From positions 744,001-808,000 of the forward strand of contig JANFNE010000010.1 of the NCBI GenBank assembly GCA_024867545.1: a DNA stretch of 64,000 nucleotides, read 5' to 3'. Origin of the DNA: Phytopythium helicoides. Taxonomy: Eukaryota; Oomycota; Peronosporomycetes; Pythiales; Pythiaceae. The stretch's first letter is position 1, and every line of letters starts with the position of its first letter. A program made the position numbers and the translations under genes. Positions 1 to 10,800 of the stretch are shown here, piece after piece. The notes below the pieces were generated by a model. It saw only the letters and a program-made list of their open reading frames with translations, made no database searches and was not told the DNA's origin.

Positions 1-1620
1 TTGGCAGGTTTCTCCTCCTTCTTAGCGGGCGCAGCGGGCTTCTTGGCTGCCACAGGGGCAGGAGCAGGTGTACCATGAATGACGGCGGCAGCGTAGCCGA
101 CCGCCTTGACGGACGGAGTGGCGGCAGACGGAGCTGCAGGAGTAGAAGCATCCGGGGAGGACGCAGCCGCAGCTTGGCGCTGCTCACGAGCGTCCTTGGT
201 GTAGTCCTCACCGTACATAAGACTCTCGTAGTCAATCGAGCCGACGGAATCGGAGCGGATCGGGCGACCCTGGCGCATGGCCTCACGAGCCTGCTCGATC
301 GAGTACGTACGCTGGTTGCGCAGCAGATCCGGGTGAGCCGTGGCCGTGAGCGCGGCCGGGTGCTTCTCAAAGTCCATCTTGCCCGCGGGCAGCGTGCAGT
401 CGTTCTCGTCCATGTTCTTGACGATCTCCATGATATCCTCGTGCGCGTACGAGTGCACAATAGCGGTGACCATGGCCTTGTCGCCCGGGACGGTCGGCAG
501 CGGCGGGAAGTTGGCCGAGCTCAGGATCGGCTGGCGGTCCTTCTTGCCCTCCTTCTTCTCTCCAGTCTCCTTCTTCTCGGCGTTCTCCTTCTTCTCAGCG
601 TTTTCCTTCTTGTCCTTGCGCTTCTCACCCTTGGTTTTCCGTGCGGATCGCGGCTGCTGCTCTCCACCCTTCGTCTTGCCCTCCTTGGCCGGAGCAGGGC
701 CGGTGCGGCCTCCACGGAACGCGCCGCGACCGCCACGAGGGGCGGCCGAGTGTCCGTTGCTGTGACCTGCACGCGCGTACTGGGCGCCGTATCCATCGTA
801 GTAGCCGCCAAAGTAGCCGCGGCCGCCGTAGGGCGTGCCGATGGCGGGCGTGAGCGTGTTCTCGGCCACCTGGGTCGGGTAGAAGGACTTGAGCAGGTTC
901 TCCGACTTGAGGCGAGCCTTGATGGCCGCGCCGTTGAACGTCTGGCTGCGCAGTGCGAGCAGCGTCTTGACGGCCTCGTCCTCACTGTGCATGGTCACGA
1001 ACCACGTGTCGCCGACGTCGCTGCGGACGCTGGCCGGCGTCGAGCCGCAGGCGGTGAAGACGGCCTCGACCTCGGCAGGAGGCGTGGCCGACGGGATCTC
1101 GCGCAGGATGATGGTGGTGCGCTCCGACTTGATGTTGGGCTTGATGGCGTCCTTGGCCTCGTTCAGCGAGCAGACCTGTAGTGTTGTCAATACGCTTGCG
1201 GGTGCATTGAGAACGCACGCGCTGCGGTCGCACGCACCGTCGAGTCGGCCACGGCGGCCACGAGCAGCGTCGCGCTGTCGGTGAGCTCCTGGATCTTGGA
1301 GAACTTGAGGATCACGTCCACGGGGACATACCTGCGCGTCCACAGCGCCGTCAGCGAGCGTCCACACGTCCTGCTGCAAGCCTCACCACCTACATCTGCG
1401 AGTTCATCTGGGAGACCAGGAACGCGTCGTTGGCCAGGTTGGCACGCGAGAAGTAGAACTCGACCTGGCGCTTGAGCGCGGCCTGCAGCTCGGCGCCCGC
1501 TGCTCGGCGTCACGTCGGTCAGCGCTCGTCCACAGCGTCCACAGCGTCCACAGCGTCCACAGCGTCCGCAAAGCGTCCACAGAGCGTCCACGTACCTAGA
1601 GCCTTCGTCTGCGAGCTCAT
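1..1620 (-). CDS. La-related protein, LARP4-like (3' end off the window)
   Basis: Likely a cytoplasmic mRNA-binding La-related protein of the LARP4 type, a family that binds poly(A)/PABP and affects mRNA stability and translation. Exons read as complement of 1596-1620, 1394-1499, 1238-1331 and 1-1175; the three introns (96, 62 and 62 nt) have matching phases. The La motif contains LKRQVEFYFSRANLANDAF and continues across intron 2 into YVPVDVILKF. An RRM follows, beginning TTIILREIP, which resembles the LARP4 RRM, and includes TWFVTMHSEDEA. The C-terminal part has a GGRGYFGGYY/RGG-like region, an NFPPLP motif and an Ala/Lys/Pro-rich tail that runs off the left edge. The start at 1620 (MSSQTKAL) is the last ATG before intron 1; an in-frame upstream ATG at 1788 would add a Pro-rich leader. 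LARP1 or LARP6 is less likely because of the RRM signature. Confidence 0.82.
1525..1591 (-). repeat. 9-bp minisatellite inside LARP intron 1
   Basis: About seven imperfect head-to-tail copies of GTGGACGCT (read on the minus strand) fill most of the first intron of the LARP4-like gene. The next intron (1332-1393) contains a GTGGACGCT copy followed by CGCTGACGG, close to the end of the array in intron 1 (GAGCGCTGACCG). The repeat lies between donor and acceptor and does not reach the exons. Confidence 0.8.
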
Positions 1621-2408
1621 GCTGGTGGGCTGGGCGTCCGCACGGGCGGCGGACTCGGCGGGCGGCGGCGGTGGCGGCGGACGCGCTGGCGCGGACGGAA
1701 GTGGCGACTGCTGCGCCAGCCATCGATGATTGGAGGCGAGGACGAGTGACGGGATACGTAGGTTATGGACGGGTATGTGACAGAACACGTAGAGAGGAAT
1801 GTAGCCATCTGATGCGTGTCAAGTGCGGGGAGGGGGATCATGAGTGCTTCAGAACCGTGAGTGTGGTGGGGCTGAGCGAGTTGGGCTCGAGACGAGCGAG
1901 GAGGTTGGTAGAGAGCGTTGACGTGGGAGCAGTGGAGATCGGAGTGGAGGGGTGTTGGATTCGTGAGCGAGTCAAATTGTCAGATGGAAGGACGTTTGGT
2001 TGGGGGATTGAGTGAGGGCTTCCATGACGACTAGAGAGAATGGCGATTTTGCTATTCCGCAAGGGAACGGGGGAGTTCAGTTGGTGGATGAACATGAGTG
2101 CACTCGGAGATCTCGATGGTCCACGAACAAATAACTTGTGGTCACTGAGATCCTTCGCGCATCCAGCAGCGTGGATGATCAACGAACTGCTCCATGCGAT
2201 AGACCGCTCGAGCATCGCCGGCGACTTGTCCACTGCATGACTAGTTTGGTCGATTGGCATCGAGCTGCTCGCGCAGCAGACTTCGCTCTTCCTGGACGAG
2301 CCGACGAGCAGACAGGACGCCTGCTCGGTCGGTCAAAATCAACGGTTCATGGGCACGACTCGCATACAGGAAATGTAGTCTTGCTACTTCACATAGCTCC
2401 TCGACCTT
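1621..2408. other. Intergenic: LARP 5' side and Pcp 3' side
   Basis: This spacer lies upstream of the LARP4-like gene and downstream of the pyroglutamyl peptidase stop. The open frames here (for example 1838-2260 minus) show no recognisable domain and no splice-consistent extension. I see no RNA gene or mobile element. Confidence 0.5.
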
Positions 2409-3150
2409 CTAGAGCGCGGCCAGCAGCTCGATGAGCCGCGAGACGAACGCCACCTGGTCGTCGAGCGACAGCACATCGAGCTTGGGTCCGTGCAGGAACA
2501 GCACCAGCGTCTGAAAAAAAAGCCAACGTCGTCCAATAAGTCAATTCCTCCCTCTTCTCCACCTCCATTGTCCAGCACGCGACGCACCTCGGGGTGCTGC
2601 TCGGCCCAGAGCAGCGACTTGAAGTAGACGTAGTTGCAGATGTAGCGGCCCGGGTCCGTGGACACGCTCGCGCGGTCATCCAGCCCCCGCAGCTGGTCCA
2701 GCAGCTCGTCCACGGGCACGCGCGTGTCGAGCGCCTCTGGGGCACCGGGCGCGATCACCTCGTCCCTCGCGACCCAGCCACGCTCGTCCGGGATGCGGAA
2801 GTCGGCCACGTTGTAGCCCACGCGCTCGAGCTTGAAGCCCTGCGCCACGGCGCTGAGCCCCAGGTGCAGCACGACCGCGGGCCTGCCGACGGCCTCCGCC
2901 TTGGCGTGGAGCTCGGCCAGCTCCTCGTCGCACGCTGCAAGTCACGCGTTTGGTGTCTGGAGCGTCCAAGAAGCGGTGGAGGGAGGGAGGGAGCCGCACC
3001 TTTGGCCGACACCTCGAGCACGCGCGAGAGCGCCACGTCCGCGTGTGTGGCGACCGCCTGCGCCACGAGCGTCGTCGGGTTCTCGTCCACGTCCCCGAAG
3101 CGACCAAAGCCCGTCACGAAGACCGCGCGGCGGTCCGTCGCCGACACCAT
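2409..3150 (-). CDS. Pyroglutamyl peptidase I (peptidase C15)
   Basis: Cytosolic cysteine peptidase that removes N-terminal pyroglutamate from peptides. Exons are complement of 3000-3150, 2588-2934 and 2409-2510, giving 199 residues, close to the usual 200-220. Introns of 65 and 77 nt have donors GTGCGG and GTGCGT and matching phases. Family landmarks are visible: VTGFGRFGDVDENPT at the N-terminus, LHLGLSAVAQGFKLER carrying the catalytic Glu region, GRYICNYVYFKSLL with the catalytic Cys, and LVLFLHGP with the catalytic His near the end. All three catalytic positions seem present, so the enzyme should be active. The start at 3150 (MVSATDRR) lies about ten residues before the conserved first strand; an in-frame ATG at 3327 is less likely. 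Confidence 0.9.
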
Positions 3151-3591
3151 GGCCGACTGATTCTCAACGCGCACGAGCGGGATTGGAGTGGAAATGGGCA
3201 CGTTGCGTTTCAAGGCGCGTCCGCGAGGGTGGCTCGCGTGTATCGCATACTGTGGGCAAGAGGGCGGTGCTGCTTCAACACATCCTCTCGGGAGAGGTCC
3301 GACGAGCCCCGGGTGGTCAACATGCAAAGCGTGTACATCGACTTGGCTCTCGGTGTCGAGCTAAAGGGAGGGAGTACTGCAAGGCAGCTCGGTGATCGTG
3401 AAGTCGATGCTCGGATCGTCGTTGTGGTTTATTATGAGTGCGGCGTGTATTGATGGGATGCTGTTGTGAAAGGTGACGATGAACCATTGTGTCTGGACGA
3501 CGAGTCCTTGGCGAAACCAGCATCATGGAGCTGGCGTTCGTATATTTATCGCGACGAGCAACGGGGTCCATTGTGGACCCACACGCCCCCA
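3151..3591. other. Divergent spacer between Pcp and the first LRR membrane gene
   Basis: This spacer must hold both promoters. The reading frame of the downstream gene is open back to about 3466 but has no ATG before 3592. I see no RNA gene or repeat. Confidence 0.45.
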
Positions 3592-5658
3592 ATGTCTGAC
3601 TTGTCATTTCACCAGCCAAAAATGGCACGCGCACAGCCATATTCGTCAAGAAGTCGTGTGCATCAACTCGATTTTCTCATGAACCGCAAGGTGGCGCCAG
3701 ACTCGGCAGAATTGCAGCTGCAGCAGCATCCACCCGAGCTGTCAGCAGCCTCGCGTCGTGGCTTATGGTGCTTCATATTGACAATCCAGCTCGCGAACGC
3801 TGCGGTGTTGACGACGTTCGGGGTGATATACGCCACTGCTGAGGTGCGGGATTCGCTGTTGTGGTACCTGCGAGCCAAGTTTCTCTACTCGAAAGAGCAG
3901 CATTTCCTCACGCAGGCGTATCGCTACGTCAGCGCCGGTTATTTGCTGCTGGCAGGCTGTTTCTGGTTTGAAGTCGCTACAATGCTGTGGCATTCGATAT
4001 GGCATCGAAAGCTCTGTTATGGCATCCATGCGTCGTCTCTTCCATCAATGCCTTCGCGGTGGACGCGGCACAACTCTCGCGCTCTGCATTGGTTTATGTA
4101 TTTGCTCCGGGCAATCTATCGAATGTACCAACGGCTGGGAGTTCGCGGTCCGTATTTCTCGGCCGGGTTTCTCATCAAGGAAATACTTGAGTCGGTGCTG
4201 CAAACCATTCAAGCCTACCGGTCTAGTCAATGCCTCAGCAGCACTAACGTTAACCATTCGTACGCAGCGCTCATCTTTCTCAACTGCTTTGCCTGCGGTG
4301 TGATTGACTATTTGTTCCGGCATCACCCAATACTCCAGCGACTGCTTTCGGTTATTGTGGACTTGTCACTGCACTTTGTCTGGGGGTCAGTGATTCCATA
4401 CGTCATTGCGTGGCCGTACTTCCAAGTGTATGGCGCTCGCTTCCAGCTGGGTGTGTTCCAAATGAATGTATGGCAAGAGGAACTTGAGTACTTGCTCGTG
4501 ATGTCAACGTCTTCATTCGTACTCAGTGCGTTCCCTTTCGTAAGCTCCCTGATGAATACTCGCAATGTCAAGCGACTCCTTAGCTATGGTATGCTTCCGA
4601 AACGAAGAGATACCGTGGCGAAGGGTCCACTTGCAGCGTTGTGTGAAGCGAACCCTCCACCCATTCCTGTCAGTCAGCCGGTGCTTTTGAAAGTGCGTCG
4701 ACGCTTAACTTCTCGGCCGAGTATATGGAAAAGATGCACATCAATAGGACAAATTCTGTTGCCATTCTATGGGATTGGCATCGTGGTCGTCGCAACAAGT
4801 GCGCGTTATTCAAACACCACCAGCGCAATTGCAGGGATCAGCTGCAGCCACCGCGTATATCCATGGTTTGCGTCAGGGATGATTTGCTCTCAAATCACTA
4901 TGAACTGCTCTCAGATGGGCATTCGCGGAAGTCTGCATGAGCTCGAGCCGATTCTACAGTCGGTAAATGGAGATTTGCTAATCTCGTTGGAGTTTGCCGA
5001 TTGTTCCGGGTTAGAGATCCCACCTCAAATACGGCAGCTTTCCAGACTCTCCATTGTGAAGATTCGCGAGTCCAATGTTCTTTCGTGGGATGAAAAAGCA
5101 GCTTTGACGAACGATGCGTTTCCAGATCTATTGACGCTACGTTTCGATAGCGTCTACTTTGATAGTGTACCTTATGGCTTTGTAAGGTTCCCCCTCCCTT
5201 CTTCGTTTGAGTTTATTCGAATGGACGGAGTCAATGCAAATATATTCGTCGAGAAAGCTGGGCAAAACTGGAGCAGACTGAAGTACTTCTACTGTGACAA
5301 TTGCAATCTATCTAGCGTTCCAGCTGTGGTGGAAACGATGACTGGGCTACAGGAGCTTTCACTTTGTAGCAATGAAATTGAGAGTTTTGGTGGCGACTGG
5401 CTCACCAAGGTCCTCCATCTGGAGAATATTTGGCTGGATGCATGTCCAGTCTCCGAGTTACCTGAAAAGCTGTGGTTATTCACCAGCCACATGCATGACT
5501 TTTCGATTCAGCAAACCAACATCTCAGCTATCCCAGCTATTGTCGACACAATCGCGAGTAAAACACTTAGGATATACGGCCTTGGTTCTCCTTTGTGCAC
5601 GAAAGGAGAAACTTCAAGCACTCAGCCGCATCTTGTTTGCAACGAAATGCCTTACTAA
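3592..5658 (+). CDS. Multi-pass membrane protein with C-terminal leucine-rich repeats, copy 1
   Basis: Single-exon gene of about 688 residues. I do not recognise a named family; the layout resembles lineage-specific oomycete LRR membrane proteins. Hydrophobic segments occur at about residues 58-81 (LWCFILTIQLANAAVLTTF), 115-140, 225-245, 255-285, 300-325 and 395-420. The last 200 or so residues are irregular leucine-rich repeats, with phrases such as LEIPPQIRQLSRLSIVKIRES, GLQELSLCSNEIESFGGDWL and LENIWLDACPVSELP, plus a Cys-rich segment before them (CSHRVYPWF). The LRR part probably faces outside or a lumen, which is inference. The frame is open upstream to 3466, but the first ATG is at 3592. 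A closely related copy follows 107 bp downstream in the same orientation. Confidence 0.75.
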   Translation: MSDLSFHQPKMARAQPYSSRSRVHQLDFLMNRKVAPDSAELQLQQHPPELSAASRRGLWCFILTIQLANAAVLTTFGVIYATAEVRDSLLWYLRAKFLYSKEQHFLTQAYRYVSAGYLLLAGCFWFEVATMLWHSIWHRKLCYGIHASSLPSMPSRWTRHNSRALHWFMYLLRAIYRMYQRLGVRGPYFSAGFLIKEILESVLQTIQAYRSSQCLSSTNVNHSYAALIFLNCFACGVIDYLFRHHPILQRLLSVIVDLSLHFVWGSVIPYVIAWPYFQVYGARFQLGVFQMNVWQEELEYLLVMSTSSFVLSAFPFVSSLMNTRNVKRLLSYGMLPKRRDTVAKGPLAALCEANPPPIPVSQPVLLKVRRRLTSRPSIWKRCTSIGQILLPFYGIGIVVVATSARYSNTTSAIAGISCSHRVYPWFASGMICSQITMNCSQMGIRGSLHELEPILQSVNGDLLISLEFADCSGLEIPPQIRQLSRLSIVKIRESNVLSWDEKAALTNDAFPDLLTLRFDSVYFDSVPYGFVRFPLPSSFEFIRMDGVNANIFVEKAGQNWSRLKYFYCDNCNLSSVPAVVETMTGLQELSLCSNEIESFGGDWLTKVLHLENIWLDACPVSELPEKLWLFTSHMHDFSIQQTNISAIPAIVDTIASKTLRIYGLGSPLCTKGETSSTQPHLVCNEMPY

Positions 5659-5765
5659 GTGCGCAAACAGAGTGGCTATAAAAATATCCGTCGCGATTTA
5701 TTCGAGGAAGAGAAACGTATGTCAGCCACTCCACGTTGCTCAATTTCAGAACAAAGAGGACGCTG

Positions 5766-7793
5766 ATGCCAAGCCGGATCAAGAGTTTCGAACACTCCGC
5801 GCCTCCTCACTCCGAGACCGAAGTTGAGAATTTGATACACGTCACACTATCTCCTGTTGCTCGCCATGCGTTTTGGTGGTATATTTTGGTTTATCAATTG
5901 ATGAATGGAGTTGTGTTGGGTGCGTTAGGGGCCGCGTACGCTACTGTGCGTGTTCGAGACTCAATCCTATGGTATCTGCGCTATACATTCCTCTTCTCAA
6001 GAGAGCAAATGTTCCTGGAACAAGTCCATGTATATGTAAGCGCGGGGTACATGCTGCTAGCTGGGTTCTACTTGACTGGCGCAATCACGATGATTTGGCA
6101 TTCCGTTTGTCAGCGTAGGCTCTGTTACGGAATATCGCCGCCGTCTCCTTCGACGTCATGGTATGAGAAATGTCTATTGAGAGTCCCCAAGATGCTTCAC
6201 TGGGTTGTGTGCATCATTCGCAAGCTGATCCAGATCCACCAATATCTTGGTATACGTGGACCTCTTTTTTCAGCAGGATTCTTTATCAAAGAAGCCGTGG
6301 AGTCTGCATTGCAGACCACGCAAGCATACAAATCGAGCCAGCAACTTAGTAACGTCGCTGTCAACCTGTCATACGCAATACTTATCTTTCTCAATTGCTT
6401 CGCGTGCGGAATGATAGACTTTGTGTTTCGGTGTCATCCGACGACTCAGCGTCTCGTGTCCGTGCTCGTGGACTTAGTTCTCGACTTCGCGTGGGGCACA
6501 GTAATTCCGTGCATCATCATGTGGCCATATGTGCAGATGTACCTATCGCGCAATAACGGAGGATATATCGAAGGGGACTTGGTTCAGCAAGAACTGCAGT
6601 ATTTGCTCGTCATGTCGACGTCATCGTTTGTGCTGAGTGTGTTCCCGTTCGTGAGCTCGCTAGGGAACATTCGAGGCATGAAGCGATTACTTAGCGTCGG
6701 AATGCTGCCCAATACTTTCGGCAGTACTAATGACGAAAGTAATAATTTGGAGGAAACTCGTGGATGCTCTTTTCGGACACGTTCTCCTGCTACGCTTTGG
6801 CCAGCTAAGGTTTCTCCCTCCTTGCAAGTTTTACAAGTATCTGCTCGACGATGTATCTGTAGTGTACATCGATGGACCCAGATCGGGGAAGCACTTCTTT
6901 TGGTGTACGGCGTGGGTGTTCTCGGAGTCGCAATCAATGGAGCATCTAGAAGTGGTAACCTTCCTCTTGTTGGTTGCACCAATCGCGTATATCCCTGGCT
7001 TTCAGCTGACATTGTTTGCTCCAAGGTAACTGTAAATTGTACTCAGATCGATATAACTGGTCGACGCCACGAGATGGAAGCGATATTAGGCCAGCTTGAC
7101 AAAAGCATGTTGGCTTCCTTAGAAATCGTAAGCTGCTCTACTCTGGAAGTACCCCCAGGGATACGGAAATTATCCAAATTGACCGTATTGACAATCCGCA
7201 ACTCGACGCTGCATTCATGGAGAAGGGACGCAGCACTGACAGGAGATGCTTTGCCAAATATGCTAACTCTTAGGCTAGAGAGTGTTCACTTTGCTCGTGT
7301 TCCTGAAGGTCTTATTGACCTTCCACTCCCCCCGTGGCTGGAGTGGATCAGTATTTACGATGTAAATGCTGACGTTTTTATAGAGCGTGTTGGGGCCAAT
7401 TGGAGCAAGCTCAAGTACTTTTATTGCGATCTCTGCGGTCTTTCTAATGTCCCACAAGTGGTCGGGACAATGACCGGCTTATTGGAGCTTTCATTATGCT
7501 ACAATAACATCACAGATCTAGGCGGCGACTGGCTTGCTACCGCTGGTGGAAACCTGGAGAATCTGTGGGTAGATGCGTGTATGATTTCCAGCTTTCCGGC
7601 CGATGTTTGGCAATTGACAAAACATCTACACGAGTTTTCGATACAGAGGACCAACATATCGTTAATCCCAACATTCGTGGATGAGATTGCCAATGGAATG
7701 CTGCAGCTAGACTGCTATGGGACGCCTTTGTGTGATAGCCCAGAAGTCGCTTCTGCCGTGGAGTTTGTTAATTGCGATGAGAATGTGTATTGA
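5766..7793 (+). CDS. Multi-pass membrane protein with C-terminal leucine-rich repeats, copy 2
   Basis: Paralogue of the gene at 3592-5658, about 675 residues and also intronless. Shared blocks in the same order include YATVRVRDSILWYLR (copy 1 YATAEVRDSLLWYLR), VYVSAGYMLLAG, RRLCYGI, LGIRGPLFSAGFFIKE, ILIFLNCFACGMIDF, QYLLVMSTSSFVLSVFPFVSS and WSKLKYFYCDLCGLSNVP. The middle loop after the fifth hydrophobic segment is the most divergent part. The start at 5766 (MPSRIKSF) is the first ATG in a frame open from 5736. It was probably made by tandem duplication of its neighbour. Function is unknown; a receptor or sensor role would be a guess from the LRR ectodomain. Confidence 0.75.
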   Translation: MPSRIKSFEHSAPPHSETEVENLIHVTLSPVARHAFWWYILVYQLMNGVVLGALGAAYATVRVRDSILWYLRYTFLFSREQMFLEQVHVYVSAGYMLLAGFYLTGAITMIWHSVCQRRLCYGISPPSPSTSWYEKCLLRVPKMLHWVVCIIRKLIQIHQYLGIRGPLFSAGFFIKEAVESALQTTQAYKSSQQLSNVAVNLSYAILIFLNCFACGMIDFVFRCHPTTQRLVSVLVDLVLDFAWGTVIPCIIMWPYVQMYLSRNNGGYIEGDLVQQELQYLLVMSTSSFVLSVFPFVSSLGNIRGMKRLLSVGMLPNTFGSTNDESNNLEETRGCSFRTRSPATLWPAKVSPSLQVLQVSARRCICSVHRWTQIGEALLLVYGVGVLGVAINGASRSGNLPLVGCTNRVYPWLSADIVCSKVTVNCTQIDITGRRHEMEAILGQLDKSMLASLEIVSCSTLEVPPGIRKLSKLTVLTIRNSTLHSWRRDAALTGDALPNMLTLRLESVHFARVPEGLIDLPLPPWLEWISIYDVNADVFIERVGANWSKLKYFYCDLCGLSNVPQVVGTMTGLLELSLCYNNITDLGGDWLATAGGNLENLWVDACMISSFPADVWQLTKHLHEFSIQRTNISLIPTFVDEIANGMLQLDCYGTPLCDSPEVASAVEFVNCDENVY

Positions 7794-7851
7794 TGATCGC
7801 ACTACGCTTGCAGCAGCGAGTTCCTAAAGATCTATCAACCAGATACTGTAC

Positions 7852-10800
7852 CTATTCCGTCATCTCATAGAAGTAGCTCTCAGATGGGCTACTTGCACTT
7901 AGTGTCGACCTGTTGTCAATGCGACCGATTGCTTGAGTTGCGAACCTTTGCTTCTGGTCATGGACACTACACACTGAGCTGTCTGGAGAATTATCACAGC
8001 GAAGCCCTCTTGTTGATTCGATTGCGTCGGGTGTGAACGTAGTGTCGTGGATACAGTCGAGATCAATGTGAAGTCCATCAGCCGCTAGCTTGATATTGTC
8101 AACAAACTGGTGCCCAACAAGTATGTCACAGCTGTGATACGTCTTCCGCGAGTACATGTTCTCGTTAATCACACTGTCGAGTCCAGTAAAGAGCACAACA
8201 AAAAAGTGGTCTCCGGAAAGCAAGTCATCCGTCGAGAACTTGAATAGCGGGGAGTTTTCGTCGATTATGTGCGTCACGGTGTTTCCGAGGTGAACAATTG
8301 GCCAGACGTTTCGGACCTTACGATACAGAGAGGCGGGTGATAGAGTTAGTATCTCAAGGATATACCTGACATGACATATACTTTCTCACCAATTCAAGCT
8401 CGTGCGTCTCGCGGCGTCCAAGATTGCGGTTCAGCAATACTACACTCACTCTGCAAATGCATACAAAATCGTAAATGCCTCTCGGCTTAGAGGGGAATTA
8501 AAGTAACTGGGCAAACATACCTAAAAGAGCCTTCAATGATGACGCCGTAGTCTCGATTATTGGCCGCTCGAAACATGATTGCTCGCTCCGAATGAAAAGA
8601 GGTGATCAGTAGCTTGTCACTGAATAGTATTGTGGATGCCTTGGGGATCGAAAATTTCGCCCATGTGAATCCTGCAGTCACACCATTATCTCATTAGATA
8701 CTGTAGACATCAAATCTTGTGGGACCCGACATTCAGACTCCACACCTGTGAGTAGCGTGGAAACCATGAGTCCAACAATGACGAGCACGAACACAAAGAA
8801 ATTCACGAAATCGCTTTCTTGTGCCGGACTCAAGGCTCCGTACCCAACAGTTGAGATCGTCTGGGTGCAGAAGAAGAAGACCCTTTCAAACTTTGACTTG
8901 ACGTGCAGATCAGCACTCTGGTGCAGCACCTCGTTTTCCTTGAAGAATGAACGTGTATGTGAGAGGTAGCTCTTTGCTTTGCTATGCTTCATGGGTTGCA
9001 AGAGCACCACGTACCGACAAACTGATCACTCCTGCGATAATGGCAATCACTCCGTAGTAATACAGCACGGATAGAGCAAGAAGCTGGATCCAAGACGTAC
9101 TCAGCGCTCGGTAGTACAAACCGCTGGCGAATCGAGTCAGCGGGTGATTCTTGAATATGACCTTCCGACGTAGCAGACTCATCGGCGTCTCGCCAGATTT
9201 GCAAGGTGTATCGTGGCGATGGCCCACATGATCGTCGTCATCACGACGAAAAGAATGGATCCGAATATGAGGGTCAAAAGGGAGACGAAGCACACCTCTA
9301 TTGTACCGGCCACCATCTTCCGAGCCCGAGTTTGTTTTTGTAGAGCTTTCACTGCGCCGACGAAGTGCTTCCGGTTCAGGATCATCACCATAGTCGAGGT
9401 CACCTAGTCGAATCGGAGCAATTTCTCCCCCGTACTCCTCAACTCGCTCATCGTCGTCGCCAGCATATGCCACTGGTCGACTTGAGTCTGCCAAAGAAAC
9501 TGCCTCTTTGTAACCAACGTGTTGGCGTCCCACCACCCGAGTTATATCGTCTAAGATGTTTAGCTCTTCGTCCATTGCATCGTCGTCGATTGGCTTTCCG
9601 TGTTCCTGTTTAGCGTCGTGAGGGCGAAAATCACCATGATTTTGGGTGTCGACGTCCACATCAACCGCTGTGGTTTCGGAGAGCTTGTCAAAATCAAGGG
9701 TCATGCACCTTTTCTCATCATCCCAGCCAAGCATGGGTGCGAACCGAAATCCCCAACGCATTGCCCGGAAGCTGTACTCGTACTGTTTGTGGACCATGTC
9801 GTGAAGTGTTTCATCAATACCAGACATCATGAGGATGATCAAAAAGTCCGAGTCGATAACGTCACGCTCAGACTGACCGAAGAACGGACTGGACTCGTTG
9901 ATGACGTGAATCAACTCAGCCTCCAGACTGACGCGCATGACACGGAGAAATACATTAGAGCTCGGTTTAGATAAGCAAAAGCCAACAAAACTTACCGTAG
10001 GGTAATGTAACTGGAAGTCTCCACATGCAGGTCATAGTAGCACAGCTTTTTCTCACCGAGGAATGTAGTCTGAGAAACACTTGGTGTTATTCGACTTTGA
10101 GAAGCATGGTCCACTACAACTCGCCTGCTTACCTCGACACGCATCAAGATCAATTTGAAATTCGCCTCCAAAATCTCCCCTTTGTCCACAAGCTTTCTGT
10201 GTGTCCCGTTTGCGAGACGAAAGCGCATCTCCATGTATCCATCATCCCTGGGCGACACTGTGAATACCTAATGGGTTTTCCATCAGCATTGCTCACTCGA
10301 CTGCGGTTATCACAAGACTGCAGGCGCCATCACCTCGCTGAAGAGGATGGTCGGATGCGGGCGAGCGAGCTTTGCAAAGGCAACGCCGGTCATAAAGGAC
10401 GTCAGCAGCATCGACACGAATGTCTCGAGCACGGTAACCCAGTTCGCGCACGCGTTTGTCGGATGCAGCTCTCCGTATCCTGCCCAACAGGTCGCGCATG
10501 CCCAGCCATTCCTTCAGTTGCCATCGTCGCAACGAACACCCCGAGCAAGTGCGCACCGATCGTTGCTAGCGTTTGCAGGCTCAAGTTGAAATAGTTGCGC
10601 GCGCCGTAGGCGCTGACGCTGCCCCCAGCAGCAGCAAGTCAGGACACCACTTCTCGTGCACTTTTCCCATGCCGCACGAACCTGCCACATGCCGCAAAGA
10701 GCAGCGCGAATACACCGACGATGGCGACGTAGACTGCTAGCGACAGACTCAGCAGCGGGACCCACCCGAGGATGATGAGGTGGTACAGCGGACCTGAACG

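Noticed and set aside
75..1181. Long plus-strand open frame (368 codons)
   Set aside because: It is antisense to the LARP4-like La/RRM exons; the minus strand has clear domain and splice support, and the plus product is low-complexity.
9179..9403. Hydrophobic minus-strand open frame inside the Kir linker exon
   Set aside because: It is out of frame with the continuous Kir-Kir frame, which has domain support on both sides.
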